A stretch of 64,000 bases of DNA from Acinetobacter cumulans (GTDB taxonomy: Bacteria; Pseudomonadota; Gammaproteobacteria; Pseudomonadales; Moraxellaceae): positions 1-64,000 of the forward strand of contig NZ_CP035936.1 of assembly GCF_003024525.3 (NCBI RefSeq), read 5' to 3'. The notes beneath the pieces are model-generated. The model ran no database searches. It had not been told where the DNA came from and saw only the letters and a list, made by a program, of their open reading frames with translations. Each line of letters begins with the position of its first letter. Positions within the stretch are counted from its first letter, which is position 1. Of this stretch, positions 1 through 10,638 are shown one piece after another. The translations under genes were made by a program, and so were the position numbers.

Positions 1-1665
1 ACGCCAGTTTACAAACGTGTGGATACATGTGCTGCAGAATTCGAATCTGACACAGCTTACATGTACTCAACTTACGATGAAGAATGTGAAGCAAATCCTT
101 CAACTCGTGACAAGATCATGGTAATTGGTGGCGGTCCTAACCGTATTGGTCAAGGTATCGAATTCGATTACTGCTGTGTACACGCAGCGCTTGCTATGCG
201 TGATGACGGCTATGAAACAATCATGGTGAACTGTAACCCTGAAACTGTTTCTACAGATTACGACACATCAGATCGTTTGTACTTCGAACCAATTACACTT
301 GAAGATGTACTTGAAATCGTGCGTATCGAGAAGCCTAAAGGCATTATCGTACAGTACGGTGGTCAAACACCTTTAAAATTGGCTCGTGCTTTGGAAGAAG
401 CTGGTGCGCCAATTATTGGTACCTCACCTGACGCGATTGACCGTGCAGAAGACCGTGAACGTTTCCAACAAATGATTCAACGTCTACAACTTCGCCAACC
501 AAACAACAGCATCGTAAAATCTGCTGAAGAAGGTATGGCTGAAGCTGCGAAAGTTGGTTATCCACTTGTAGTACGCCCTTCTTATGTATTGGGTGGTCGT
601 GCAATGGAAATCGTTTACAACGACGAAGAATTAAAACGCTACTTACGTGACGCGGTTCAAGCATCAAACGAAGCGCCAGTACTTCTTGACCGTTTCCTAG
701 ATGACGCAATCGAAGTTGACGTAGACTGCGTATCTGACGGTAAAGACGTTGTGATCGGCGGTATCATGCAGCACATCGAACAAGCTGGTATTCACTCTGG
801 TGACTCTGCATGTTCTATCCCTCCTTACTCTTTATCTAAAGAAGTACAGGACGAAATGCGCCGTCAAACAATTGCAATGGCGAAAGAGCTTGGCGTAATT
901 GGTTTGATGAACGTACAGTTTGCTGTTAAAGGTAATGACGTTTACATCTTAGAAGTGAACCCACGTGCATCACGTACTGTTCCATTCGTATCTAAGTGCA
1001 TCGGCGAATCTTTAGCGAAAGTGGCTGCACGTTGTATGGCAGGTCAATCTCTAGAATCTCAAGGATTCACTGCAGAGATTATCCCTGAGCACTTCTCTGT
1101 AAAAGAAGCAGTGTTCCCATTCAACAAGTTCCCTGGCGTTGACCCAATTCTTGGACCTGAGATGAAATCTACAGGTGAAGTAATGGGTGTGGGTAAAACA
1201 TTTGGTGAAGCATTCTACAAAGCTGTTTTAGGTGCAAACGAACGTTTACCTGGCCTACCAACTGAAGGTGAAGTGAAACATGCATTTATTTCAGTGCGTG
1301 ATTCAGACAAGCCACGTGCTGCAGGCATTGCGAAACAACTTATTGATTTAGGCTTCAAGATTCTTGCGACTGATGGTACATTTAACGTTATCAGTGAAGC
1401 TGGTCTTGAATGTGAGCGCGTGAATAAAGTCACTGAAGGTCGTCCTAACATTGTGGACCGTATTAAAAACGGCGAAATCCACCTTGTGATCAACACGACT
1501 GAAGGTAAAAAGGCACAAGAGGATTCATTCTCTATCCGCCGTTCAGCACTCCAAGGTAAAGTGTACAACACCACTACATTAAACGGTGCAGATGCTGTAT
1601 GCCAAGCCCTAGCAATTAAATTGCCAATGGATGTATACCGCTTGCAAGACCTTACCAAAGGTTAA
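1..1665 (+). CDS. carB: Carbamoyl-phosphate synthase large chain, C-terminal half (5' truncated by window)
   Basis: CarB makes carbamoyl phosphate from bicarbonate, glutamine-derived ammonia and two ATP, for arginine and pyrimidine synthesis. The reading frame is open from base 1, so 554 codons of a protein normally about 1075 residues long are present. What remains is the second synthetase unit: a Rossmann-like start ([17 protein letters not shown]), an ATP-grasp domain ([11 protein letters not shown], and the metal-binding [12 protein letters not shown]), then the MGS-like allosteric domain ([18 protein letters not shown]). The start codon is outside the window; the GTG at 19 is internal. 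A terminator follows the stop codon. carA is expected upstream. The identification is secure. Confidence 0.97.
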   Translation, partial: TPVYKRVDTCAAEFESDTAYMYSTYDEECEANPSTRDKIMVIGGGPNRIGQGIEFDYCCVHAALAMRDDGYETIMVNCNPETVSTDYDTSDRLYFEPITLEDVLEIVRIEKPKGIIVQYGGQTPLKLARALEEAGAPIIGTSPDAIDRAEDRERFQQMIQRLQLRQPNNSIVKSAEEGMAEAAKVGYPLVVRPSYVLGGRAMEIVYNDEELKRYLRDAVQASNEAPVLLDRFLDDAIEVDVDCVSDGKDVVIGGIMQHIEQAGIHSGDSACSIPPYSLSKEVQDEMRRQTIAMAKELGVIGLMNVQFAVKGNDVYILEVNPRASRTVPFVSKCIGESLAKVAARCMAGQSLESQGFTAEIIPEHFSVKEAVFPFNKFPGVDPILGPEMKSTGEVMGVGKTFGEAFYKAVLGANERLPGLPTEGEVKHAFISVRDSDKPRAAGIAKQLIDLGFKILATDGTFNVISEAGLECERVNKVTEGRPNIVDRIKNGEIHLVINTTEGKKAQEDSFSIRRSALQGKVYNTTTLNGADAVCQALAIKLPMDVYRLQDLTKG

Positions 1666-1682
1666 TTAAGCTACCGAGAAGT

Positions 1683-1712
1683 CCCGTCACCTTCTTGGTG
1701 GCGGGCTTTTTT
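1683..1712 (+). terminator. Intrinsic terminator after carB
   Basis: A 9-bp stem (1683-1691 with 1697-1705, one G-U pair) and a 5-nt loop are followed by a run of T. It separates carB from greA. Confidence 0.85.
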
Positions 1713-1756
1713 CATTTATATACTTTGTCTTTTTGACAATTTTTTGAGGGACAACC

Positions 1757-2236
1757 ATGCAACGTTATCCTATGACTCCTGAAGGCAAAATTGCCTTAGA
1801 GAAAGAATTACACCAACTTAAAACTGTGGATCGCCCACGTATTACTGCTTCTATTGCTGAAGCACGCGAACACGGTGACTTAAAAGAAAATGCAGAATAT
1901 CATGCAGCCCGTGAGCAACAAGGTTTCTGTGAAGGTCGTATTCAAGACATCGAAGGCAAACTAGGTGCATGCCAAGTTGTTGATGTAAAAGACCTTGAGC
2001 AAAACGGTCGTGTCGTATTTGGTGTAACAGTGACGATTGAAAACCTAGACACTGAAGAACAAAAAACTTACCGTATTGTTGGTGATGACGAAGCTGATTT
2101 TAAAATTAATAAAATCTCTGTGAACTCACCGATTGCACGTGGTCTTTTGGGTAAAAATGAAGGCGACGAAGCAAAAATTCAAACACCAAATGGTGAAGTT
2201 GAATATGAAGTTGTTAAAGTTGAATACCTTTCTTAA
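1757..2236 (+). CDS. greA: Transcription elongation factor GreA
   Basis: GreA rescues backtracked RNA polymerase by stimulating cleavage of the extruded RNA 3' end through the secondary channel. The protein has 159 residues, close to the usual 158. It has the N-terminal antiparallel coiled coil with the conserved acidic tip ([15 protein letters not shown], residues 41-55, including D41 and E44), then the FKBP-like C-terminal domain ending in [18 protein letters not shown] ribosome binding site lies just ahead of the ATG. The gene sits between two terminators, so it is probably a single-gene unit; carB-greA adjacency is common in gammaproteobacteria. Confidence 0.97.
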   Translation: MQRYPMTPEGKIALEKELHQLKTVDRPRITASIAEAREHGDLKENAEYHAAREQQGFCEGRIQDIEGKLGACQVVDVKDLEQNGRVVFGVTVTIENLDTEEQKTYRIVGDDEADFKINKISVNSPIARGLLGKNEGDEAKIQTPNGEVEYEVVKVEYLS

Positions 2237-2258
2237 TTGAAATGATTCACCATTGAAG

Positions 2259-2280
2259 CCCCTCTTTAGAGGGGTTTTTT
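2259..2280 (+). terminator. Intrinsic terminator after greA
   Basis: The stem CCCCTC/GAGGGG has a tight loop and is followed by six T. Confidence 0.85.
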
Positions 2281-2414
2281 ATTGCCATTTGAAAATACTT
2301 ACTTGCCAACTTGCAACAACATTCAAACGTTTAAATCATTATTGTCATTGCAAATTTTGCGCATTCTATTAGTGTAATCACATCAAATTAAAATAATTGA
2401 AGTGTGCATGCATT

Positions 2415-3287
2415 ATGAAAAATGGACGTGCCAGCAATACCGCTCAAGCAGCAGCCGCTATTCGCGCTTACGACAACCTTAGCAATCAGCCACCGTTATT
2501 TCATGATGCTTATGCTATCAACATGACCAGTCCCGCATGGCGATTTATACTTTCAAATAAGGCGCTCATGCGACTATTAAAAACGTCGCCCGTACGACAC
2601 GCATGGGATTTGCTGGTCACACAAGTTGCATTACGTTCGGCTTATAGTGAGGACTGGCTATACGAAGCGCTCGATCGTGGCGTAAAGCAATATGTGATGA
2701 TTGGCGCTGGCCTAGATTCTTTTGCTTTACGTGCTGCAGCCAAATACCCTGATGTCAAAATTTACGAAGTTGATCATCCAGATACTCAAGCACTAAAAAT
2801 TAAAATTTTAAGCGAACATGGAAAAATTCCAGAGAATGTCGCATTTGTGCCCATTAATTTTGAACAAGAAAAACTCAGTGAGGCACTTGGAAAAAGTAGC
2901 TACGATGCCAATCAAATTGCACATTTTTCTTGGCTAGGCACAACACATTATCTCAAACCAGAAACAACACTCAGTACTTTAAAAGATCTGGCAAGTTGCG
3001 CCGCCATTGACAGTGAACTTGTGTTTGATTATTCGGTGCCATATCAAAATTTACAGGGTATTGAACGCCTTGGCACCATGTTACTCAGTCAAGTGACACA
3101 CTTACTCAATGAACCAATCATTGGTTTTTTTAATACACAACAACTGCACGACTTAATGCGGGATTTGGGCTATCTTGTTGTAGAAGATTTAACTGGAAAA
3201 GATATTACAGAGCATTATCTAGCATGGCGTAAGAATGGAATACGTCATACAGATGCAGCACATTTAATCCGTTTACAGTTTATTTAG
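2415..3287 (+). CDS. Class I SAM-dependent methyltransferase, leucine carboxyl methyltransferase-like family
   Basis: This is a predicted cytoplasmic O-methyltransferase of the LCMT/PPM1-like family (PF04072 type); its substrate is unknown. The SAM-binding motif I is VMIGAGLDSFALR and the acidic end of strand 2 is YEVDHPDTQ, with the adenine-side segment FVPINFEQE after it. I chose the ATG at 2415 (product starting MKNGRASNTAQAA, 290 aa). The frame is also open from a TTG at 2397, but neither start has a good ribosome binding site. The gene follows the greA terminator and lacks one of its own before the next gene, so it may be co-transcribed with the acetyltransferase 57 bp downstream. Family assignment is firm, function is not. 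Confidence 0.82.
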   Translation: MKNGRASNTAQAAAAIRAYDNLSNQPPLFHDAYAINMTSPAWRFILSNKALMRLLKTSPVRHAWDLLVTQVALRSAYSEDWLYEALDRGVKQYVMIGAGLDSFALRAAAKYPDVKIYEVDHPDTQALKIKILSEHGKIPENVAFVPINFEQEKLSEALGKSSYDANQIAHFSWLGTTHYLKPETTLSTLKDLASCAAIDSELVFDYSVPYQNLQGIERLGTMLLSQVTHLLNEPIIGFFNTQQLHDLMRDLGYLVVEDLTGKDITEHYLAWRKNGIRHTDAAHLIRLQFI

Positions 3288-3343
3288 ACTTTTGCACCCA
3301 GTGATATAAAATAGCACTGCACTTGTTTAGCTTTTTAAATTGT

Positions 3344-3958
3344 ATGTCTGAAAAATTGATTAATTCTCCTGTGAATCATTGGTGTGAATTTGAGTTTATC
3401 TCTAAAACAGTTAAAAACCCCAATATTCATATTAAGGGCAATTATAGCTATTACTCAGCTTACTGGGATCAGGGCTTTGAGCGCTGTGTCGTGCGTTATT
3501 TGCATGACAAGCCTTCAACTGTAGATAAACCAATTGATCAGCTACATATCGGTAATTTTGTCTGTTTTGGCGCAGAGTGCGTGATTATGATGGGTGGCAA
3601 TCAATTGCACCGTACGGACTGGATTTCAGCTTTTCCATTCGATACGCGCAGTTTTGTACCTGCAGGCGATACCATTATTGGTGATGGTTGCTGGATTGGC
3701 TCTCGTGCCATGATTATGCAAGGTGTGACGCTTGGCGAAGGTGCTGTAGTCGCCACAGGTACAGTCGTAACCAAAGATGTGCCACCTTATGCAGTCGTAG
3801 GCGGTGTACCTGCAAAAATTATTAAATACCGCTTCTCCGAAGAAGATATAGAAAAACTGCTTTCTCTAAGACTCTATGACTTAGATGAAAAGCAGTTTTT
3901 AAAGATGCGGGATGATTTTCAAAGTAATGATATTGAAAGGCTTTTTAATATACTGTAA
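3344..3958 (+). CDS. CatB-like hexapeptide-repeat acetyltransferase (xenobiotic acyltransferase family)
   Basis: This is a left-handed beta-helix acetyltransferase of the XAT group (CatB chloramphenicol and Vat streptogramin acetyltransferases), which uses acetyl-CoA. It shows the family pattern: the [16 protein letters not shown] coil, the extended loop with the probable catalytic histidine ([15 protein letters not shown]), hexapeptide repeats ([54 protein letters not shown]) and a helical tail. I chose the ATG at 3344 (204 aa) over a TTG at 3323. The family includes resistance enzymes, but many chromosomal members have no known drug substrate. Without a close match to a characterised CatB, resistance should not be inferred. 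Confidence 0.85.
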   Translation: MSEKLINSPVNHWCEFEFISKTVKNPNIHIKGNYSYYSAYWDQGFERCVVRYLHDKPSTVDKPIDQLHIGNFVCFGAECVIMMGGNQLHRTDWISAFPFDTRSFVPAGDTIIGDGCWIGSRAMIMQGVTLGEGAVVATGTVVTKDVPPYAVVGGVPAKIIKYRFSEEDIEKLLSLRLYDLDEKQFLKMRDDFQSNDIERLFNIL

Positions 3959-3990
3959 ATTCATCCAACTATATTTTTGAAAATTTTTAA

Positions 3991-5430
3991 ATGCTTAGAA
4001 TAAATTTAAATGATGAAATTTTTGGTAATGAGGCTGGCGAAGATGAGGATATTAACGTTCTCGAAAGCTATTTCGTAGAGAATCCTAAATTTTCCAAATT
4101 TTTTAATTTTGACAAGAAAATTAGTGTAGTTAGCGCTAAAAAGGGTATGGGAAAATCTGCTTTATTATCAGTCTTTCACCAAAAACTTTTAGATAATAAT
4201 AAAAAGTTTGTAATTAGGGAAACAGGAAATAATTTATTAGGTCTTGGGAATTTCCATAGTACTGACCAAGCTTATCTCGAAAATTACTGGAAACAAGTAA
4301 TTTGCCAAAGAATAAATATTGAAATTGGTTCTAAAATTTCTATTGCACTGAATGATACAGATATATCTTTAGTTGAAGCATCCGAACTAAATGGTCTCAA
4401 GGGCAGAAATTTACTAAGTGCTTTGATCGATCGACTTACACTAAAGATCCCTTTATTACCCGAAAAAAAAATTACTAATAAAGTTGATCCAATTACATTG
4501 CTCAATAGATTCCAAGAAGAAAATCAAAATATTGAAATTTGGTTTCTTATAGATGATATCGATGCAAAATATCTAGATGACGCTCTCAATCAAGCACGTG
4601 TTGGCGCATTCTTCAGTGCTATTAGATCACTTTCCAATGAAATGAACGGTCTTTTTATAAGATCAACAATTAGATCTGATGTATGGTCCAATCTCAGAAC
4701 ATTAGAGGATTTAGATAAATGGGAACAGTACATTACAGAAATAAGTTGGTCATCTAGACAAATAAGAGACATTTTATCAAAACAAATATTAGCCTATATA
4801 AATAGGAAATATCCAACATCAAAAGAAGCAAAATATAATTATGAAAATCAATATCATGATTTAATTAAAGTTGTCTTTGAATCTCCTATTACTTGGCAAA
4901 ACAAAGAACAATCTATATTTTTTGCTATCCAATCTTTTTCAAATAAGAGACCAAGATGGCTAAATCAAGTATGTCGAATGGCATTAGAAAAAGCCGCCGA
5001 AAACCCACGTAAGCAAAAAGTAAGCTTAGAGCATATCAATCAAATTTTGCACACATTCGGTGAAAAAAGAAAATCTGATCTAATTAAAGAGCACAAGCAT
5101 CAATTTAAAGAGTTAGATAAATTCATTGATAGCTTTAGAGGCCATAAAAAAGAATATAATTATAACGAACTAATTTTTGCTATTGAGAGTTATTTCATAA
5201 GAGGACGTTCACCTGAACAAATAGGTAAAATTGATGGTTTAGATTACAAAGATGCACATGACCTAGGAAATTTTGCTTATAAAATAGGTTTAATTTCTCG
5301 AAAAGATGAAAATAACTTTACCTCATATAATGATGATCCTGATCTATTTAATACCCAGATGAATAGAAATAATGATTTCACTTGGTCAATACATATTTCT
5401 TATTGGGAATACTTAGGACTACGTAGTTAA
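3991..5430 (+). CDS. AT-rich P-loop ATPase, Sll1717-like family
   Basis: This 479-aa protein has a Walker A-like loop at residues 48-59 (SAKKGMGKSALL; the first glycine of the classical motif is replaced by alanine) and a Walker B at 185-197 (FLIDDIDAKYLDD). A following IRSTIRSDVWSNL segment could hold a sensor arginine. This layout recalls the uncharacterised 'P-loop ATPase, Sll1717 family', STAND-like proteins often found in accessory and defence regions. The C-terminal ~130 residues are lysine-rich and helical with no domain I recognise. The gene is clearly more AT-rich than its neighbours and stands alone between an acetyltransferase and tRNA-Met, which suggests horizontal acquisition. 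Fold is fairly sure; family and role are inference. Confidence 0.7.
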   Translation: MLRINLNDEIFGNEAGEDEDINVLESYFVENPKFSKFFNFDKKISVVSAKKGMGKSALLSVFHQKLLDNNKKFVIRETGNNLLGLGNFHSTDQAYLENYWKQVICQRINIEIGSKISIALNDTDISLVEASELNGLKGRNLLSALIDRLTLKIPLLPEKKITNKVDPITLLNRFQEENQNIEIWFLIDDIDAKYLDDALNQARVGAFFSAIRSLSNEMNGLFIRSTIRSDVWSNLRTLEDLDKWEQYITEISWSSRQIRDILSKQILAYINRKYPTSKEAKYNYENQYHDLIKVVFESPITWQNKEQSIFFAIQSFSNKRPRWLNQVCRMALEKAAENPRKQKVSLEHINQILHTFGEKRKSDLIKEHKHQFKELDKFIDSFRGHKKEYNYNELIFAIESYFIRGRSPEQIGKIDGLDYKDAHDLGNFAYKIGLISRKDENNFTSYNDDPDLFNTQMNRNNDFTWSIHISYWEYLGLRS

Positions 5431-5442
5431 TAAATCTAGTTA

Positions 5443-5470
5443 AAGCACCTGAAATTTAGGTGCTTTTTTT
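5443..5470 (+). terminator. Intrinsic terminator after the P-loop ATPase
   Basis: An 8-bp stem (AAGCACCT/AGGTGCTT) with a 7-nt loop runs into a T tract. Confidence 0.8.
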
Positions 5471-5494
5471 AATTAAAAAATATTTACCTTAGAT

Positions 5495-5526
5495 AAAAAA
5501 ACCCGCTCAATCGGAGCGGGTTTTTT
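5495..5526. terminator. Bidirectional terminator downstream of tRNA-Met
   Basis: The stem CCCGCTC/GAGCGGG (5502-5508 with 5514-5520) has A and T runs on both sides, so it can serve tRNA-Met on the minus strand and back up the ATPase terminator on the plus strand. Confidence 0.8.
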
Positions 5527-5533
5527 CAGAATA

Positions 5534-5610
5534 TGGTGGCTATGACGAGACTTGAACTTGTGACCCCCGCATTATGAGTGCGGTGCTCTAACCAACTGAG
5601 CTACATAGCC
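5534..5610 (-). tRNA. tRNA-Met (CAT), elongator type
   Basis: The minus strand folds as a complete 77-nt tRNA including an encoded CCA end. The acceptor stem GGCTATG pairs with CATAGCC, the D arm is AGCTCAGTTGGTTAGAGC, and the anticodon arm reads CGCACTCATAATGCG with anticodon CAT. The base-paired first position and overall similarity to the E. coli elongator Met tRNA argue against an initiator tRNA. Confidence 0.95.
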
Positions 5611-5687
5611 TTAAACTGTGCGCGCATTATGTGGTTTTATCCACGGTACGTCAAGTACCTAATGCGCTTAATTGATCAAAATTTGTT

Positions 5688-6068
<381 letters not shown>

Positions 6069-6087
6069 ATCTTAGCAAAAATTTGAA

Positions 6088-6859
<772 letters not shown>

Positions 6860-6980
6860 TTATTTTGTAGGACTATATTTTAGCAAAATCTTGTTTTTGG
6901 GTGAAGAAACTCCATCATTTAAAAACTTCATATCTATGTAAGTTCGGGTACAATAGTCTTAAGTTTGGAAGTATCAGATT

Positions 6981-7460
6981 ATGGCGAAAGCAAGTATTGT
7001 AGTTAAAAAAAATAACGGCGGCACTATTGCACTCAACAAGCGTGCACGCCACGATTATTTTATTGAAGAAAAATTTGAAGCAGGACTTTCTTTACAAGGT
7101 TGGGAAGTCAAATCAATGCGTGCAGGCCGTATGACCATTGTTGAAAGTTATATTACTTTTAAAAATGGCGAAGCTTTTCTATTTGGCGCGCAGATTCAGC
7201 CCCTACTCAGTGCTTCTACGCATGTTGTACCTGAAGCAACGCGTACACGTAAGCTTTTACTCAACCGCCGTGAAATTGAAAAACTCATGGGCGCGATTAA
7301 TCAAAAAGGTTATTCATGTGTACCACTGGCATGTTATTGGAAAGGTCCAAATGCCAAGCTGGAAATTGCCTTAGTAAAAGGTAAGCAATTGCACGATAAA
7401 CGTGCAACTGAAAAAGACCGTGACTGGCAACGTGACAAAGCCCGCATTATGCACAAATAA
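6981..7460 (+). CDS. smpB: SsrA-binding protein SmpB
   Basis: SmpB binds tmRNA and places it in the empty A site of stalled ribosomes for trans-translation. The 159-aa protein has the OB-fold core ([31 protein letters not shown]) and the basic C-terminal tail ([20 protein letters not shown]) that enters the mRNA channel. It is divergent from coaD and ends at a shared terminator. The tmRNA gene itself is not in the window. Confidence 0.97.
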   Translation: MAKASIVVKKNNGGTIALNKRARHDYFIEEKFEAGLSLQGWEVKSMRAGRMTIVESYITFKNGEAFLFGAQIQPLLSASTHVVPEATRTRKLLLNRREIEKLMGAINQKGYSCVPLACYWKGPNAKLEIALVKGKQLHDKRATEKDRDWQRDKARIMHK

Positions 7461-7480
7461 AAATTTATTTTTTATCTGTA

Positions 7481-7508
7481 AAAAAACCTCCTAATGCGGA
7501 GGTTTTTT
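7481..7508. terminator. Bidirectional terminator between convergent smpB and the FilA-like gene
   Basis: The stem AACCTCC/GGAGGTT is flanked by A and T runs. Confidence 0.8.
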
Positions 7509-7546
7509 ACTTATATGCTTTAACTAAACCTGTTCAATGTGTTGGA

Positions 7547-8971
7547 TTAGCAGAATTTCAAACCACCATAGCAGTTAGATGCAAAGCTTTGGCCTTTTAA
7601 AATTAAGTTTTCAACATTTAATTTCAATGGCGTGTTACTCAAATCAATATTACCAATATTGGCAGTTAATGCACCTAGCTTTAACAAGCCCCCCAAATCA
7701 TTGGTTTTGGCAGGATTCTTTTGTAAATAATCACTGACGGCCGTACCAATTTGTGGGAACAGTTGATCAATATTAATCAAATCTTGTGGGATTACTTCAC
7801 CAATATTGACTGGATCTTTTGCAGACAACCACCAACCTTTTTGTGCAATATCATCATCATTGGTGCCCAACCATTTGACCGCTTGCTTTTGCAAACTTAG
7901 GGATACGGCGGAGTTGATCGGTAAATTATGAATTAAGCCCAAAGACTGATTCAATGTTAAATCCGCAGTTACGCCGGTAATTTTTCCGTTCATATATACA
8001 TTTTCAAACTTAGAGTTTGTTGGTGCCAATAAACAAGCCAATAAATTACAACTGGTCACGGTTGCTGTTACCTTTCCGCCCAAAGCAGTAACACCTGTTG
8101 GGTATCCAGTGGTTGGGTCGTAATTAACTTTACCTTCAGGCGCATAACCACTCTTATCATCGCCCAACAAAATATCAGGTACATTTACCCGAGATACCAG
8201 TGTGACGGATTTCATACGTGTACCATTCACCACGATTGCGGGCGTGGTAAATGGGTTGTTATTGATATCTGGAATATTAAAACCACCCGCCGTGGTGGTA
8301 AATGCAACTTCTGCAATTCCGCCTAAACCTAAGGCTTGTAATCGGCCATTAACAGAAAGATTGCCGTATTGATTTGAGCCATATAAATTGTATCGTGTGC
8401 CTGCAGTGCTGGCTAAGCCTTTAATGGTGCCACTGCTGTCTGACTGTACTTTCATATAACCAGATAAACTATTAATCCCATTAGGTTTAGAACTATTTTC
8501 AGTCCCCGTAGTGAGCGAGCCCACAACTTTATCTGCACTCAAACGGAAACCTACAATTTCACGTGCAGCTGCACTTTTAGGGTTTTTCACTGCAAACTCA
8601 ATAAATGGATTGGTGAGTTGAGCAGAAGATGATGCTCGTCCATCTGCAGTATTGCTTTGCCCGCTCAGGCTTAAATTATCAATATCGATATCACAGCCAC
8701 CTGCACCATTTACACCGCCACAGCCGAGTTTTAAGCTCTTCACATTAATGTTTAAATCCATGACAGCATCCATACCAAGCTTATAAAAGCCAATATTTTC
8801 TGCTTTCATTTGCACATTGGTAAATTCTGGATCGGTTACGGTCATGCTCAGTAAAGCTTGACCATTGACTTTGGAGAGCTCCTGATCGTCCAAGAGATTT
8901 AGCCCATCTGCTGCATATACGCTATTTGCAAAACAGAGCGTAAGCGCAACGACAAGTTCTGTTCTTTTCAT
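7547..8971 (-). CDS. Secreted FilA/DUF6160-like surface protein
   Basis: This 474-aa protein has a clear Sec signal peptide (MKRTELVVALTLCFANSVYA, cleaved before ADG). The mature part is rich in Asn, Gly, Ser and Thr and looks like repeated beta strands with no enzymatic motif. Right after the signal comes LDDQELSKVNGQALLSM, a pattern I associate with Acinetobacter proteins annotated as putative pilus assembly protein FilA or DUF6160. Two CxG-type cysteine clusters (LGCGG..GGCDI) and a C-terminal SNCYGGLKFC suggest disulphides. It is probably periplasmic or surface exposed. The FilA link is from memory of the motif, so the name is tentative. It has its own upstream region and is not in an obvious operon. 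Confidence 0.6.
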   Translation of the reverse strand: MKRTELVVALTLCFANSVYAADGLNLLDDQELSKVNGQALLSMTVTDPEFTNVQMKAENIGFYKLGMDAVMDLNINVKSLKLGCGGVNGAGGCDIDIDNLSLSGQSNTADGRASSSAQLTNPFIEFAVKNPKSAAAREIVGFRLSADKVVGSLTTGTENSSKPNGINSLSGYMKVQSDSSGTIKGLASTAGTRYNLYGSNQYGNLSVNGRLQALGLGGIAEVAFTTTAGGFNIPDINNNPFTTPAIVVNGTRMKSVTLVSRVNVPDILLGDDKSGYAPEGKVNYDPTTGYPTGVTALGGKVTATVTSCNLLACLLAPTNSKFENVYMNGKITGVTADLTLNQSLGLIHNLPINSAVSLSLQKQAVKWLGTNDDDIAQKGWWLSAKDPVNIGEVIPQDLINIDQLFPQIGTAVSDYLQKNPAKTNDLGGLLKLGALTANIGNIDLSNTPLKLNVENLILKGQSFASNCYGGLKFC

Positions 8972-9111
8972 TTTAGCTCATCCTTCTTTTCTTTTTTAAT
9001 CGCGCCGTCCTCGGCGGTTTTATGAGAAGATTAGAACAAGAAATATCTCAAATTTGTATATCATTATGTGACTAAATTCACACTAAAACCCTATAAAATG
9101 CCAATTTCAAG

Positions 9112-9150
9112 GCAAAAAAAAGCCAAAAGTAAGCAATTTCTTTTGGCTTT
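9112..9150 (-). terminator. Intrinsic terminator after the flavodoxin-like gene
   Basis: On the minus strand a 9-bp stem (AGCCAAAAG/CTTTTGGCT, 9121-9129 with 9140-9148) and a 10-nt loop are followed by seven or more T. It separates the flavodoxin-like gene from the FilA-like gene. Confidence 0.75.
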
Positions 9151-9203
9151 TCATTCATTTATAGTTGAAATATATATTAACAATTAATTCCAACAACACA
9201 TTA

Positions 9204-9755
9204 TTATTTAAGGCGACTTAACAATAATCCCAAATACTCACCAAACCAAAGTGCAGTTTGCAAATCTCCTGAAGGTGGTGTTACTTCTACAGGTGCATTG
9301 TCAGATTGTGTCATTAATCCTAAAAAGCTCGACATACGATTCAAATCTTGAGTGCCACGGCCTGTAGGCATCATCGGTAAACCTGACCACAACATGCCAT
9401 GTTGCATGGCAAATAAGTTAATTTGCTGTAAGACAGCCAACTTATCACCACTCAATCCACCACCATTGGTAAAACCCGCAGCTAATTTGCCTTGCCATGA
9501 ACGCGCGAGCCAACGCTTAGAAGACTGCTCCATAAATAGCTTTAAGCCCGAGGTAAGATTACCCATATAAGTTGGGCAACCAAATACAATCGCTTGAGCT
9601 GCATCTAGTGCTTCCCAATCTAAATGTTCAATATCCATTAAATGAACTTGAACCCCGACTTTTCGAGCCCCTTGTGCAATAAAATCAGCAACTTTAGCGG
9701 TATGCCCGTATGGACTGTGATAAACAATAGCGAGAGATTGATCAGACAAAGACAT
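9204..9755 (-). CDS. Flavodoxin-fold NAD(P)H-dependent oxidoreductase
   Basis: This 183-aa protein has a flavodoxin fold. The FMN phosphate loop is VYHSPYGHTAKVADF, followed by FGCPTYMGNLTSGLK and GFTNGGGLSGDK, the loops that surround the isoalloxazine ring in WrbA-like and flavodoxin-like reductases. It is probably a cytoplasmic FMN-dependent quinone or general reductase. It is transcribed in the same direction as pgeF but 40 bp apart. The exact substrate is unknown. Confidence 0.8.
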   Translation of the reverse strand: MSLSDQSLAIVYHSPYGHTAKVADFIAQGARKVGVQVHLMDIEHLDWEALDAAQAIVFGCPTYMGNLTSGLKLFMEQSSKRWLARSWQGKLAAGFTNGGGLSGDKLAVLQQINLFAMQHGMLWSGLPMMPTGRGTQDLNRMSSFLGLMTQSDNAPVEVTPPSGDLQTALWFGEYLGLLLSRLK

Positions 9756-9795
9756 AACAATTAAAAGCTGATAGATTCACTCAAGTTTAACATTT

Positions 9796-10542
9796 TCAAG
9801 CCATAAACACGAATGTTGCCATGCGCCCTGTTTCGGCATGACGGCGATATGAAAAATACTCGTTTGCTTGGCTGTATGAGCATTGATCGCCACCTAAAAT
9901 GGTCTGTACCCCATGTTGGGCTAAAATGTAACGCGCAATAGCATATAGGTCTGCATAATATTTATCGGCTTTTTCACCTGTTTTAAAGGCATCTTCTAAG
10001 GCAGGATATTTTGAGCAAAATGCATGTTTTACTTCTGCACCAATTTCAAAACACGCTTGGCTAATGGCCGCACCTAACCACGCCCATGTTGGCGCTGTTT
10101 GCATTTCTGCAATGGTGTTTTCAATAATACCGCCTGCCAAACCGCGCCAACCTGCATGCAAATTTGCAACTTCAGTGCCCATTGCATTGCCCAAAACCAC
10201 AGGTAAACAATCTGCTGTCATCATCATCAGCGCATGGCCTTGACGCTGAGTGACCAAGCCATCTCCCTCTAATGCTTCAAAAGGAATTTGTTCATTAATG
10301 GTATGACACATCGTGCTGTGGGTTTGCGTCATCCATGTGACTTTATTTACGCCATAAACAGCAAAGTCATTAAGCAAGGCCATACGGTGGTGTTGCACAC
10401 GCTGTGCATCATCCTGAACATGTAATGCTAAATTAAATCCACTGAGTGCTTCATTGCTAGTTGCCAAGGTCTGCGCGTGGTGTACACGGGTCTGACCAAC
10501 ATAGATCCCTTTTGGCAAGCCTTCAACAAACTGCATGTCCAT
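9796..10542 (-). CDS. pgeF: PgeF/YfiH family protein (multicopper 'laccase-domain' purine nucleoside phosphorylase / peptidoglycan editing factor)
   Basis: The family acts on purine nucleosides in vitro and in E. coli limits misincorporation of serine into peptidoglycan stems. The 248-aa protein carries the characteristic metal-site segments: TQTHS, TADCLPVVLGN, VANLHAGWRGLAGG, and GAAISQACFEIG. Length matches (about 243). It lies downstream of rluD in the same orientation, the conserved rluD-pgeF order, although a weak terminator-like hairpin lies between them. Confidence 0.92.
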   Translation of the reverse strand: MDMQFVEGLPKGIYVGQTRVHHAQTLATSNEALSGFNLALHVQDDAQRVQHHRMALLNDFAVYGVNKVTWMTQTHSTMCHTINEQIPFEALEGDGLVTQRQGHALMMMTADCLPVVLGNAMGTEVANLHAGWRGLAGGIIENTIAEMQTAPTWAWLGAAISQACFEIGAEVKHAFCSKYPALEDAFKTGEKADKYYADLYAIARYILAQHGVQTILGGDQCSYSQANEYFSYRRHAETGRMATFVFMA

Positions 10543-10574
10543 TCCCTTTCATTTACAACATTAAACCCATCATA

Positions 10575-10622
10575 ACGAAAAAAGCCCATACTCAGGCAAC
10601 TTAGATTGACTTTATATGGGCT
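10575..10622 (-). terminator. Possible terminator/attenuator between rluD and pgeF
   Basis: On the minus strand the stem AAGCCCATA/TATGGGCTT (10614-10622 with 10582-10590) encloses a 23-nt loop and is followed by TTTTTTCG. The large loop makes it weaker than a standard terminator. Confidence 0.5.
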
Positions 10623-10638
10623 TAATTTCATATTGAAA

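Noticed and set aside
1215-1658. Long antisense open frame inside carB (147 codons)
   Set aside because: It mirrors the codon pattern of carB, with no ribosome binding site and no recognisable protein. The same holds for antisense frames in rpoD (33168-33512), valS and adeJ.
3344-3958. Chloramphenicol resistance gene catB
   Set aside because: The fold and catalytic loop fit the CatB/Vat family, but there is no integron or cassette context and no basis for naming a drug substrate.
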